Source of the DNA: an uncultured Bacteroidales bacterium
GTDB lineage: Bacteria > Bacteroidota > Bacteroidia > Bacteroidales > Muribaculaceae
Assembly: GCA_902774055.1 (NCBI GenBank)
Contig: CACYGX010000025.1
Span: 1-52,698, forward strand
DNA: 52,698 bases
Reading direction: 5' to 3'
Part shown: positions 1 to 8,621 of the stretch, piece by piece
Layout: every line of letters starts with the position of its first letter
Position numbering within the stretch: position 1 is the first letter of the stretch
Translations under genes and position numbers: made by a program
The notes under the pieces: model-generated
Seen by the model: only the letters and a program-made list of their open reading frames with translations
Told to the model about the DNA's origin: nothing
Database searches by the model: none

Positions 1-49
1 ATTTCGCTTACAATACTTAGCTTTTCTTCAAAACTGTACTTCATAAACA

Positions 50-93
50 AACTGCACTCCAAAAGTTTTGTGTCTAACTTTTGGGGTGCAGTT
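50..93. repeat. Inverted repeat resembling an IS150-type insertion-sequence end
   Basis: A 16-base arm (50-65, AACTGCACTCCAAAAG) is mirrored at 78-93 with one G-T mismatch and a 12-base loop. The right arm with its flank (about 70-95) reads as a sequence that begins TGTCTAAC and ends in GCAGTTCA, which resembles the terminal inverted repeats of IS3-family, IS150-group elements. No transposase reading frame is present next to it, so it is at most a solo end or a small non-autonomous relic. It could also be a plain transcription hairpin. Confidence 0.4.
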
Positions 94-107
94 CACTCCA
101 ACAGGGA

Positions 108-373
108 CGCGGATGCCATAATAGTATTTATTGTACTTCTTGTTGTTTTTTATCTGAACGCGGATACCCTCAGAAAATTCAGACAATTCAGTTGTTGTTA
201 TATCGAATGCGGATGCCATAATAGTATTTATTGTACTTCTTGTTGTTGTTTTATCCCGGACGCGGATGCCCTCAGAAGATTCAGACAATTCAGTTGTTTT
301 AATAAAAAAGATGATTTGTCAGAATTTGTTTGAGATTTGTTTCAATTTTTCCGAGCGTAGCGAGGACCCATCC
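108..373 (+). repeat. Interspersed A/T-rich repeat cluster, left copy
   Basis: Two alternating units occur here. One begins GCGGATGCCATAATAG and runs into TTTATTGTACTT (about 109-157 and 209-255). The other begins GCGGATrCCCTCAGAA and runs into ATTCAGTTGTT (about 161-203 and 261-299). A 71-base tail (303-373, ending GAGGACCCATCC) closes the cluster and recurs at 2651-2721 with one mismatch by eye. Short reading frames inside are low-complexity repeat translations and not credible genes. Confidence 0.8.
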
Positions 374-439
374 ACGACAAGCCTAGCGACCGTAGGCCTC
401 CACGCTCTTCGAGAAAGAAGACATAAATACAATAACGAC

Positions 440-476
440 AAAAGCATCCGCGCCTCCAGACAATGGAGGCGCGGAT
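440..476 (-). terminator. Rho-independent terminator of the leucine-rich-repeat gene
   Basis: A perfect 12-bp stem (446-457 with 465-476, arm ATCCGCGCCTCC) with a 7-base loop is followed, reading leftward on the minus strand, by GCTTTTGTC. It lies 38 bases beyond the stop codon of the minus-strand gene that ends at 514. Confidence 0.8.
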
Positions 477-480
477 ATCT

Positions 481-508
481 CTCTAATCTCTAATCTCTAA
501 TCTCTAAT
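481..508. repeat. Four tandem 7-bp repeats (CTCTAAT)
   Basis: Four perfect copies of CTCTAAT stand head to tail between the stop codon of the leucine-rich-repeat gene (514) and its terminator hairpin. This is a simple microsatellite that could vary in copy number between strains. Confidence 0.85.
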
Positions 509-513
509 CAAAA

Positions 514-2313
514 TCACCAGCTGCCGGAGAGCAGATAGTCGATGAGGGCACTGACGTCAGCAATGTTGACATCGCTATCGCCATTGCAATTAGCGCCAGC
601 CAGGTTGACGCCCGTGGCATCGCCGGTCAACAAGTAGTCAATCAATGCCGATACATCAGCAATAGTCACATCGCCGTTGCCGTCCACGTCACCGCGCTGG
701 GACGAGCTGCCGGTATACGAGTCCCAACTAGAATTACTCCAATTATAATGGTAGAGATCCCAATGCTTTGCGCTGGCTTGGTTGATATGGGCGTCAGTGA
801 TGACATTCCCATCGGTGGCACCAGTATTGGGATTGGGGTCAACGAAAACATATGCCTTCCCCGTATCACCGCTGCGTGTGGGCAGCCCGGCAATCAGATT
901 TCCCATCGCGTTACTCTTGAGCTGGTTGTAATAAATACTCATGTTTTTAAGATTCGGGCAATTGCTTACATTCATGCTCGCAATCTGGTTGGAGTGAGCA
1001 CTTATTAATTCAAGGCTGGTGCAACTACTCACGTCGAGGCTTGTCAAATTGTTGTATTGACACCACAGTTCCTCAAGATTCGTGTGGTGAGCGATATCAA
1101 GGCTGGAAATCTGGCAGCGCATGCAGTCGAGAAAGGTCAGGGCGGTACAGTCACTCAGGCCAGTGATTTCAGTAAGGCTGGGGTTTGACTCGCACGTGAG
1201 CGTCGACAATTGGCTGCAACCGGTCACATTAAGACTGACCAGTTCGTCATTGTAGGCACATTTGAGGCTCGTGAGCTGTGAATTGTCATCCACCCACAGT
1301 TGCACCAGACTGGGCATATTGTTAAGCACTAACGAGGCCAGGTTGTTGGCAGAGCAAACAACGACCCTCAAATACTGCAGGTCTTGTAAATCATCGAGGC
1401 TGGTCAAGGCGCAGCAATAGCAGCTCAGATTCTCCAGCGCCGGGCATGCATCCAAACCGTTAATCGTCTGAAGATTGTAATTGTTGTTACAGGACAGCTG
1501 TGTCAATGCGCTACAGTCCGCCAAGTAAAGGTTCTGCAGGTTGCAATTATCGCATTTTAGCTCGGTCAAGCTCTGGTTTCCAGCCACCCTGAGGGATTTC
1601 AGTTTTCTTAATCCCGAAACGTTGAGTGACGTCAGTTTGTTGTTGGCGGCATACAGGGATTCCAAATCAGGCATGCTCATGACCGCGCTCAAGTCGCCAA
1701 TCTTGCAGTCCTCACAGTTCAGATAGGTGATAGCCGTACAGGACCCCAAATTGCCAATATATGATAGATTAGGGTTACTGTTACAGTTGAGATTGGTCAT
1801 CGCTGTACAATTATAGACATCCAGATTGGTCAACGCGTTGCTATAACACGTTAATGACTTCAAGTTCGGGTTGTTATTCACCCACAGGGTTTTCAAGGCG
1901 CTGTGATTGACGACATAGACCGAGGTGAGGTAGTTACTCTGCAGATACAGTCCCTGCAAAAGCGTGTTATTATTCACATTAATAGAGTACAACTGGTTCT
2001 TACCCACATTCAGGTAAGTCAACTTGGTGTTGGCGCTCACGTCGATCGAAGTGAGTTTATTATCGTAGAAATCCAACTTTGTCAATTGGGTAAAGTACTC
2101 GACACCCTTGGCGTCATAGATGTGCTTGCTCTCCACCACGAGCTCGGTGCGGGCATTGAGTTGCGCCGTGGTGATAGTGCCGCTCGGATACTCGTTCATC
2201 AAGTAGGAGCGGAAGTTCGCGTCAGGGAAGTTGGTGCTGTTGATGATCACATCGGCGTGGACTGCCATTGCAGCCATCAGTGCAGCAATTGAAAAAAGTA
2301 ATAATCTTTTCAT
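514..2313 (-). CDS. Secreted leucine-rich-repeat protein with C-terminal dockerin-like repeats
   Basis: About 599 residues from the chosen ATG at 2313. A start 12 codons upstream is open, but the 2313 start gives a clean signal peptide (MKRLLLFSIAALMAAMAVHA). The body, from about residue 50 to 500, is an array of irregular leucine-rich repeats of the Bacteroidetes type (L.xLxxLxCxxN patterns, many Cys and Asn), followed by a spacer. The C-terminus holds two dockerin-like, calcium-loop modules (GDVDGNGDVTIADVSALIDY and a second at the very end). The protein should be exported. Such repeats usually mediate binding to host or polysaccharide surfaces, but no ligand can be named. It is a single gene with its own promoter and terminator, embedded in repeated DNA. 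Confidence 0.85.
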   Translation of the reverse strand: MKRLLLFSIAALMAAMAVHADVIINSTNFPDANFRSYLMNEYPSGTITTAQLNARTELVVESKHIYDAKGVEYFTQLTKLDFYDNKLTSIDVSANTKLTYLNVGKNQLYSINVNNNTLLQGLYLQSNYLTSVYVVNHSALKTLWVNNNPNLKSLTCYSNALTNLDVYNCTAMTNLNCNSNPNLSYIGNLGSCTAITYLNCEDCKIGDLSAVMSMPDLESLYAANNKLTSLNVSGLRKLKSLRVAGNQSLTELKCDNCNLQNLYLADCSALTQLSCNNNYNLQTINGLDACPALENLSCYCCALTSLDDLQDLQYLRVVVCSANNLASLVLNNMPSLVQLWVDDNSQLTSLKCAYNDELVSLNVTGCSQLSTLTCESNPSLTEITGLSDCTALTFLDCMRCQISSLDIAHHTNLEELWCQYNNLTSLDVSSCTSLELISAHSNQIASMNVSNCPNLKNMSIYYNQLKSNAMGNLIAGLPTRSGDTGKAYVFVDPNPNTGATDGNVITDAHINQASAKHWDLYHYNWSNSSWDSYTGSSSQRGDVDGNGDVTIADVSALIDYLLTGDATGVNLAGANCNGDSDVNIADVSALIDYLLSGSW

Positions 2314-2365
2314 AATCGTAATCGTTTTATCAGTTAGTAAATGTTTCAATATTCATGTCTTGCCG

Positions 2366-2396
2366 CAAATTTAGCGATAATTCCCCGCATATCCAA
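2366..2396 (-). promoter_or_regulatory. Bacteroidetes-type promoter of the leucine-rich-repeat gene
   Basis: On the minus strand TTGG (2396-2393) is followed after 19 bases by TAAATTTG (2373-2366), matching the TTTG/TAnnTTTG consensus. It lies about 52 bases upstream of the start at 2313, which supports that start choice. Confidence 0.65.
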
Positions 2397-2509
2397 TAAA
2401 AATAACGAAAAATGCACATATCTACTCGCTTCCCCGCCAACCCCTCATTAAGGGAAAACAAGTAATACAATAAACACATTTTTAATTAATTGTTAATGAA
2501 TAAATTGTG

Positions 2510-2988
2510 CTTATTGTATTTATTGTTGTTGTTTTATCAGTATGCGGATGCCATCAGAAAGTTCAGATTATTCAGTTGTTGTTTTGTGTCGGATGTCGCG
2601 GTTAAGTGTGGCCGCAAGCGGCCAAAAATCAAAACAAATCTTCAACAAATTAAAAAAGATGATTTGTCAGAATTTGTTTGAGATTTGTTTCAATTTTTCC
2701 GAGCGTAACGAGGACCCATCCCCGCCATTTTTAAAAGGAAGACAATAAGTACAATAAATACAAATATAAGCAATTGTTAATCAGTAGATTGTGTTTCTTG
2801 TATTTTTTGTTGTTTATTAATAGAATGCGGATGCCATAATAGTATTTATTGTACTTATTGTTGTTGTTTTATCCCGGGTGCGGAAGCCCTCAGAAAGTTC
2901 AGATTATTCAGTTGTTGTTTTATCTGAATGCGGAAGCCCTCAGAAAATTCAGACTATTCAGTTGTTTTATTAGAGTGCGGATGCCCAG
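2510..2988 (+). repeat. Interspersed A/T-rich repeat cluster, right copies
   Basis: The same units seen at 108-373 recur: the CAGAAAGTTCAGATTATT unit at about 2541-2586, 2877-2927 and 2928-2970, the CCATAATAGTATTTATTG unit at about 2826-2873, and the 71-base tail at 2651-2721. A last partial unit (from about 2975) runs to the stop codon of sbcC at 2989. The whole 2314-2988 gap has no credible gene besides the promoter at 2366-2396. All copies keep the same orientation as the left cluster. Confidence 0.8.
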
Positions 2989-5900
2989 TCAAGGCTTGAC
3001 GGTGACGCGGCTGACCGTCGTGTTCTTCTTGTCTCGCGCGACTTCGATCTTGGCCGTGACGCTTTCCTTGAGTTGCTCGACATGGCTGATGATGCCCACT
3101 CGCTTGCCTCCCATGTCATAGAGGCGGTTCAGCGTCTCCATCACCTTGTGGATATAGTTGTGGCTCAGCGAGCCGAAGCCCTCGTCGATAAACAGCGTAT
3201 CGACACTGAACATCTTGCCTGTCGTACTCGACAACGCCAGTGCCAAGGCCAGCGACACCATAAAGCCCTCGCCACCCGAGAGCGTGTTCACCGTGGTGAG
3301 GTCGCTCTGCAGCTGATCGCGCACCAGGATGGTCAGCGTGCCGGGCTTCGCCTCGAGGGTGTAGCGGTCGTTGAAGTGGCGCAGGTAGCCGTTGGCACAG
3401 GCCAGCAACTCGCCCAGGATATAGCTCTGGGCAATCTTGCGAAATCGCGCACCCGTGCTGTCGCCCAGCATCTCGTTGAAGGTGCGCCATTGCTGGTATT
3501 CGGCGTCAGCGGCCTCAAATGCCTCTTGCTTCTGGCCAGCCAGCTTGCGGTTCTCATCATCGGCCTTCAGCGCTGCCATGCGTTCAGCAATCAAGTGTGT
3601 TAATTGCTCGATGCGCTCTTGGCAGTTCTGGAATATCTTGGCCAGCTCACCGCGGTCTTGTTCGGTGAAATCGGGCTTTTTGCCGCTAATCTCGGCCTGT
3701 TGGCTCTTGAGCGAAGCGATTTCGCCGCGGGTATGGGTAATGAGCTCGGCCAACTGTTGTTGGCTCAGTTTGATGTCGGCAATCTCGGCCTGCGCGTGCT
3801 GGTCGATGTCGGCGAGCCGCTCCACGCTCATGCCCTCGTGTTGCTGCAGGTAGTCGTCGAGCGCCTGCTGCGCGCTGCGGGCATTCTCACGCTCATTGTC
3901 AAGTTGGCTGTTCCATTGCAGGTGCTTGTTCTCGAGCTGTCGCCACCGCTCGTCCAGTTTCTCGGGCACCTGGTCACACGCCTTGCCGTTGTCGATGAGC
4001 CCCGTGATGTTGGCCTTGTTCTCCTGCATGGCGGGAATGACGGCCTCGGCGACGTGGATGGCGCTCTCGAGTTGCTGTTGCGATTTGACTTGGTGCTGAT
4101 AGGCCACAGCATGCTGCTCCAGCCCACTGATGAAGCTGTCGTCCATGGCGGCCAGTTCCTGCCAGTTGCTCATGGCAAACAATCCGTCGAGTTCGTTGGT
4201 GATTTGGTCCAGTTTCTCCTTGCTGCGGGCGAGGGCTTCCTTCTGGTACTTGATGCTGTCGTTGGCCTTACTCAGGTGAATCATCGCCTGGTTGTGGGCA
4301 TCCTTGCACAGCGAGAGCTTGTTGCGCTCGGTGGTAATCTGGCCATTCAGCGTTGTGGCCTGCTGCAGGATGACTTTCATGTCGTTGAGGTCCTTGTCGA
4401 GCACTTCGATAAGGGCATCGGCCTGCGCGTTGTCACCGATTTCATCGACGTTTTTGCCGCAGTTGGCGAGCAACCGTTGTGTTGTCGCCCAGTATTGGTC
4501 ACGGTTCTTGATTTTGAGTTCCAATTCTTTCTCCAGGTCTCCGATGTCCCGCTTCAGGCGCTTGATGTTGTTGTCGGCGGTAGCCATGGCCGTCTTGCTC
4601 TGGCTCAGCTGCTCCTCGGCTTGGTTGAGTTGCTGGCGCAGTTGGTCAAGCACATTCTTGCCTTTTGGGGCTTGCAGGTGGCCGATGGTGTTGCCGCACA
4701 CGGGACACGTCTGGCCCTCGTGCAGCGACTTGTGGGCCTGCTCGATGAGGGCGTTCCAGTCCTTCTCGCGCTCGAGGGCTTCGTGGGCCTGATCTCTCAA
4801 AGCGCGTTTGCCCTCCATCACGGCCTTTTCCTTGTCGAGCGTCTGCTGCTCCTTGCCGAGTTCGTCCTTCCTCTTCTCGATGAGGCCGGTGGTTTGGGAA
4901 ATGGCATCGTGTTTGACCTTGAGTTCGGTGAGTGCCTGCTTGGCCTCGGCCACGGCATCCTTCCTGGCGTTGATGTCGGCCACTTTGAGTTCGTCATATC
5001 GCGCCTGCAGCCCCTTGACCAGTTGCTCTTGTTGCTCCAGGGCGGTATGTGCCTCCTGGAGTCGTTTTTCGACCTCAGGTAGCAGTTTTATCTCGGTGTC
5101 GAGCGCCTCGCTGAAGGTCGTGATGTTGTCCTGCTCGCCTTTGCGTTGCCCCATCAGCGTCTTGATGGTCTTGATGGCGTCATACATCGCGCGGTTGCCT
5201 TCTTCCTGCTGGAGGAATCTGCCGATTTCATCGACTTTCTCGCGTTTTTTCTCCACATCGTTGACCGTAGCGCGCAAGGCGGCGCACAGCAGGTCAAACT
5301 CGGCCTGCATTGCGGGTTGCTGCTCGAGCAGTGACTGGATGTGGCGCGAGGCTTGGTTTTTGTCCCTTAATTCACGTCGTGCCTCTACGGTGGCTTCCCA
5401 GTCGCTCACCAGTTGCTGGCGGGCAAGGAATTCAGCGTCGCGGGTCTTTTCCAGGTGGCCTTCCAGGTCTTGCAGTTTCCGGGCCAGATTTTGCTGGTTG
5501 TTCTCCATTTCATCGAGCCAATCACTCATTTTCTTGGCTCCGTCGCTACGTTGCTGCAGGGCGGCTTGTTCCGTGCTGTATTGGCCGATTTCGCCCTTGA
5601 TTTGCTCCTGTTGTTCCTTGTCCATGAGGGCAATGCTCTGCAGCAGGGTCAGCAGGTTGTTACGCTCATTCTCTTTCTCGCGAAATACCTCAAAGATTTT
5701 CTGTCCCAACTGGGTGAACAACTCTGTCCCGGTCATCTTCTCGAGCAGGGTGGCCTTTTGGGTCTCGTTGCTGTTGAGAAACTCAGCAAACTTGCCCTGG
5801 GCGAGCACGACGGTGCGGAAGAACTCGTTCATGTCAAGCCCGATGAGCTCAACGATGTGGTCGTTGATTTCTTTGATCTTGTGCAAGTCAACCGGGGGAT

Positions 5901-6315
5901 TGACGCCCTCGTCGGTCTGCAACGAGCGCTCGGGAGTCATGATGTTGTTCTCGAGCTTCTTGTGGGCGCGCCTCACGCTCCATGTCGCCGTGTAGGGGAT
6001 GCCGTTGTTGTCGTCGAAGGTGAGGACCACGCTGGCGCTGACGGTGCCGCGCCTGAGCAGCTGCTTGGGGTCATAGGCCTTGATGGTCTCCCCGTTGTTG
6101 TCCTCATAGCCGCCCTCGCGCCTGTTGGCCGACTCGAGTCTGGGCGTACTGCCATACAGCGCCAGGCACAGGCAGTCGATGATGGTCGATTTGCCCGAGC
6201 CGGTCTCGCCCGTGATGAGGAACAGGTGCTCGTCCTTGAGCGGCGCGGCGCTGAAGTCTATCTCGGCATGTTCGATAGACGCGATATTGTCGATAGTGAG
6301 TTTCTTGAGTTTCAT
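2989..6315 (-). CDS. sbcC: Exonuclease subunit SbcC (Rad50-like ATPase)
   Basis: 1108 residues, normal for SbcC. With SbcD it forms the Mre11-Rad50-type complex that binds and degrades hairpins and blocked DNA double-strand ends. The P-loop GETGSGKST is at residues 36-44. Long coiled coils flank a zinc hook CPVC at about residues 537-540, near the exact middle as expected. The ABC signature LSGGEGFMVSLALALALS and the Walker B stretch (TLFIDEGFGSLS) lie near the C-terminus. The start overlaps the last four bases of sbcD (ATGA at 6315-6312), so the two are translationally coupled. The very long open frames on the opposite strand reflect codon bias. Confidence 0.97.
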   Translation of the reverse strand: MKLKKLTIDNIASIEHAEIDFSAAPLKDEHLFLITGETGSGKSTIIDCLCLALYGSTPRLESANRREGGYEDNNGETIKAYDPKQLLRRGTVSASVVLTFDDNNGIPYTATWSVRRAHKKLENNIMTPERSLQTDEGVNPPVDLHKIKEINDHIVELIGLDMNEFFRTVVLAQGKFAEFLNSNETQKATLLEKMTGTELFTQLGQKIFEVFREKENERNNLLTLLQSIALMDKEQQEQIKGEIGQYSTEQAALQQRSDGAKKMSDWLDEMENNQQNLARKLQDLEGHLEKTRDAEFLARQQLVSDWEATVEARRELRDKNQASRHIQSLLEQQPAMQAEFDLLCAALRATVNDVEKKREKVDEIGRFLQQEEGNRAMYDAIKTIKTLMGQRKGEQDNITTFSEALDTEIKLLPEVEKRLQEAHTALEQQEQLVKGLQARYDELKVADINARKDAVAEAKQALTELKVKHDAISQTTGLIEKRKDELGKEQQTLDKEKAVMEGKRALRDQAHEALEREKDWNALIEQAHKSLHEGQTCPVCGNTIGHLQAPKGKNVLDQLRQQLNQAEEQLSQSKTAMATADNNIKRLKRDIGDLEKELELKIKNRDQYWATTQRLLANCGKNVDEIGDNAQADALIEVLDKDLNDMKVILQQATTLNGQITTERNKLSLCKDAHNQAMIHLSKANDSIKYQKEALARSKEKLDQITNELDGLFAMSNWQELAAMDDSFISGLEQHAVAYQHQVKSQQQLESAIHVAEAVIPAMQENKANITGLIDNGKACDQVPEKLDERWRQLENKHLQWNSQLDNERENARSAQQALDDYLQQHEGMSVERLADIDQHAQAEIADIKLSQQQLAELITHTRGEIASLKSQQAEISGKKPDFTEQDRGELAKIFQNCQERIEQLTHLIAERMAALKADDENRKLAGQKQEAFEAADAEYQQWRTFNEMLGDSTGARFRKIAQSYILGELLACANGYLRHFNDRYTLEAKPGTLTILVRDQLQSDLTTVNTLSGGEGFMVSLALALALSSTTGKMFSVDTLFIDEGFGSLSHNYIHKVMETLNRLYDMGGKRVGIISHVEQLKESVTAKIEVARDKKNTTVSRVTVKP

Positions 6316-7511
6316 TGTCTGCCTCCTTCCTTGACCAATCGATAAACGTGGTTGAACATCTCCTGTTGCTGTTCATTCATCTCAATGCCGAGCATATCCT
6401 TGAAATACTGGTTCGCAATGTCAAACGGCTCTTTATGGTGAAATTCCTCTAGGGTCATCTGGGTCGTTTGCTGGAGTGGGGTAGTGGTGAGCGTCTTTTT
6501 GATGTCGCAAAAGCGGCAGGCCTTGTCGGCCAGCGCCATGGCGGTGCGCTCCTGGGCCGCTGTGGGCAGGTATTGCTCGACAAGCACGTTCAGGCGGATG
6601 TAGGCGGGCTCAGTGGCATCCAGCGACGCCAACTGCTTCAAGGCCTCCTCAAATTCTTTGGGCTCATCAGCGGGAACGGTGTGCAGGGGCTTGATGTTCT
6701 TGATGCGTTTGGTCTGAACGACGGGCTCCGCTCCGTGGTGGTCGATTTCGACAATGCTCACCGAGTGCTCGCACTGCTCGTCAAAGCTTACGGCAAGCGG
6801 TGTGCCGCAATAGCGCACCCGTGATGTCAAATTCTGCGGACGGTGGATGTGGCCTAGCGCGGCATAATCATATCCCTCGCCCAGAGCGCCCACGCCGACG
6901 GCCTCCATCATGGCGATGGTGTCATGTCCCGTGATGTCACAACCCTTGACGCCAAGGTGGGCCATCAGCACCACGGGCAGACCCTCATCATTGGCGCTGT
7001 TGGCGTGGTCGAGCAGGGCCTGAAAGTAGGCCTGTTGGCGTTGGTCGGTGGGCAAAGGCTCTTCTCCGGTCTGGGGGAAACTTGACGGATAGGCAAAGGG
7101 CACGGCGGCAACAATGGCCTTGTCGCCCACATTGATCGTGTGGCGCTCCAGGTCGGCCATGCCGTTTTCCTTGCGGGCTATGCCGCCCAGCACGGATACC
7201 CCGGCCAGTCGCCACAGGGGGCTGTCGCTGTCCAGGCGTGACGCACTGTCGTGGTTTCCCGCGATGACGATGATGCTCATGGTGGGGCAGGCTTTGTGGA
7301 TTTCAAGCATCGCTTTTACATAAAGAGATACGGTGGCGTTAGAGGGGGCTGGTGTGTGGAAGATGTCGCCACTGACAAGCAGCGCGTCGGGCTGGTGCTT
7401 GCGCACAATGCCGACCAACTGGTGCAGGAAGTCCTCCTGCTCCTCGCTGCGGTCATAGCCGTAAAAAATCTGGCCTAAATGCCAGTCACTGGTATGAATA
7501 AATTTAAACAT
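6312..7511 (-). CDS. sbcD: Exonuclease subunit SbcD (Mre11-like nuclease)
   Basis: 399 residues from the ATG at 7511, which puts the metallophosphatase motif FIHTSDWHLGQ at the N-terminus as in the family. The open frame extends 19 codons further upstream, but that extension crosses the promoter box at 7546. Metal-binding motifs of calcineurin-like phosphoesterases follow in order: SGDIFH, AGNHDS, MAHLGV and GHIH. It supplies the nuclease active site to the SbcCD complex. It is first in a two-gene operon and overlaps sbcC by four bases. Confidence 0.97.
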   Translation of the reverse strand: MFKFIHTSDWHLGQIFYGYDRSEEQEDFLHQLVGIVRKHQPDALLVSGDIFHTPAPSNATVSLYVKAMLEIHKACPTMSIIVIAGNHDSASRLDSDSPLWRLAGVSVLGGIARKENGMADLERHTINVGDKAIVAAVPFAYPSSFPQTGEEPLPTDQRQQAYFQALLDHANSANDEGLPVVLMAHLGVKGCDITGHDTIAMMEAVGVGALGEGYDYAALGHIHRPQNLTSRVRYCGTPLAVSFDEQCEHSVSIVEIDHHGAEPVVQTKRIKNIKPLHTVPADEPKEFEEALKQLASLDATEPAYIRLNVLVEQYLPTAAQERTAMALADKACRFCDIKKTLTTTPLQQTTQMTLEEFHHKEPFDIANQYFKDMLGIEMNEQQQEMFNHVYRLVKEGGRQ

Positions 7512-7545
7512 GTGTGAAAAGTTGGTTTTTAAAATGATGTGTCTG

Positions 7546-7553
7546 CAAATATA
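7546..7553 (-). promoter_or_regulatory. Promoter -7 box of sbcDC
   Basis: TATATTTG on the minus strand matches TAnnTTTG, 35 bases upstream of the sbcD start at 7511. No good -33 TTG element is visible; the upstream bases are occupied by the neighbouring terminator hairpin. Confidence 0.5.
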
Positions 7554-7578
7554 CAAAAAAATGCTCATTTTTGAGCAT
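7554..7578 (-). terminator. Rho-independent terminator of the acetyltransferase pair
   Basis: A perfect 7-bp stem (7561-7567 with 7572-7578, ATGCTCA) with a 4-base loop is followed on the minus strand by seven T residues. It is 12 bases past the stop codon of the gene ending at 7590 and insulates sbcDC from the upstream operon. Confidence 0.8.
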
Positions 7579-7589
7579 AGTAGAGCCTA

Positions 7590-8612
7590 CTATTTTTCCG
7601 TAAAAATTCTTCGGGATAATTCGTCGGCGATGACCTTGGCCGCTTTGTATGACCAGTGGCTGTCATTATACAGGTACACGTCCTTCTCGCCCTGCTCAAT
7701 CATCGGCTGGAGATAATCCTTGCTCACCAGCAGGTGGGGGTCATTTTTCAGGATGCGGGCAATGTCCTCGTTCACGGTCTTCATGCCGTTGGGATTGTTG
7801 ATGATGTGGCCCTGGTACATGTCATACTTGTCGGCAGCCACCATGAAGATGAGTTTTATGTGCTTTTCTTGTGCCAAATCCAGCAGCCGCTGGTAATTCG
7901 CCAGGATAGCGCCTTCTTTCTCCTTGCTGATGCTGAGGCCGTCCAGGTCCTCGTTGTAATAGTAGAGTGCTTGGGGCTTGTCACTCGAGAAGTAGTCAGC
8001 GTCCAACTGCTCCAGGATGACAGGGTTCTCGACATAGCCAGTGCGCAGGAAGAGGAAACTTCTCGCCCGCTCCAGCGACCATCGGGTGGGGCGCTTGTCC
8101 TTCAGTTTTTTCCTCTTGGTCATGAGGGTTGACTTCTGAGGGTTGGGCTCGAAGTGGGTCATGAAATTCTCAACATATCGCTCGACGATTTCGACAACAA
8201 GGACCTTCACACGCGTGGAGTCGATAATGTCCAGATTCATCACCTCGTAGGCAAATGTCATGGGATTATAGAACATGTGGCGCTCACAGTTCACAACCGA
8301 GAGCCCCTTGTAGCACATGTAGTTCTGGTAAGCGTCTTCGTCGCGCTGCGAGAAGGAGTCGCCGATGGTCAGCACGTCGGCATGGACCTGCTGCAACTCC
8401 TCGATATCCTCGACGGTGGCAAATTTCATTTCTTTGGGCCATTCCTTCCCAATCAGGTTCTCATAGTCGTGGCCAAAGGGCAACAATCCCACATGGCTGA
8501 TGTCGCCGCATATTTCAGGATAGATGAAAAGGGCGACATAGGCTGTTCCCAGAACAAGGATTAGCCATATCGGCAGCAGGGTGTAGGATATTTTCTTCAG
8601 GAATTGCTTCAT
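7590..8612 (-). CDS. AlgJ/AlgX-like SGNH acetyltransferase or acetylesterase partner of MBOAT
   Basis: 340 residues with one N-terminal membrane anchor (about 9-31) and a periplasmic domain. The catalytic serine motif GDSFSQ is at residues 84-89, and a C-terminal D-x-H-W pair (Asp317, His319 in NDSHW) completes the SGNH-type triad used by the AlgX/AlgJ family. These proteins transfer acetyl groups to an exported polysaccharide, receiving them from a membrane MBOAT protein. The MBOAT gene lies just upstream (9-base gap), so the two form one operon. The substrate polysaccharide is unknown because no glycan synthesis genes are adjacent. Confidence 0.75.
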   Translation of the reverse strand: MKQFLKKISYTLLPIWLILVLGTAYVALFIYPEICGDISHVGLLPFGHDYENLIGKEWPKEMKFATVEDIEELQQVHADVLTIGDSFSQRDEDAYQNYMCYKGLSVVNCERHMFYNPMTFAYEVMNLDIIDSTRVKVLVVEIVERYVENFMTHFEPNPQKSTLMTKRKKLKDKRPTRWSLERARSFLFLRTGYVENPVILEQLDADYFSSDKPQALYYYNEDLDGLSISKEKEGAILANYQRLLDLAQEKHIKLIFMVAADKYDMYQGHIINNPNGMKTVNEDIARILKNDPHLLVSKDYLQPMIEQGEKDVYLYNDSHWSYKAAKVIADELSRRIFTEK

Positions 8613-8621
8613 GGCCTTAGA

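Noticed and set aside
108-299. Possible CRISPR array
   Set aside because: The repeated units alternate, touch each other and lack unique spacers of even length; no cas genes are present.
28-333. Short frames on both strands at the left edge
   Set aside because: They are translations of the interspersed repeat units, with repeated peptide pieces from the DNA repeats.
3604-5995. Long plus-strand open frames (up to 492 codons) across sbcC
   Set aside because: They are antisense to a full SbcC with all motifs, low in complexity (Leu/Val- or Ser-rich), and result from codon bias.
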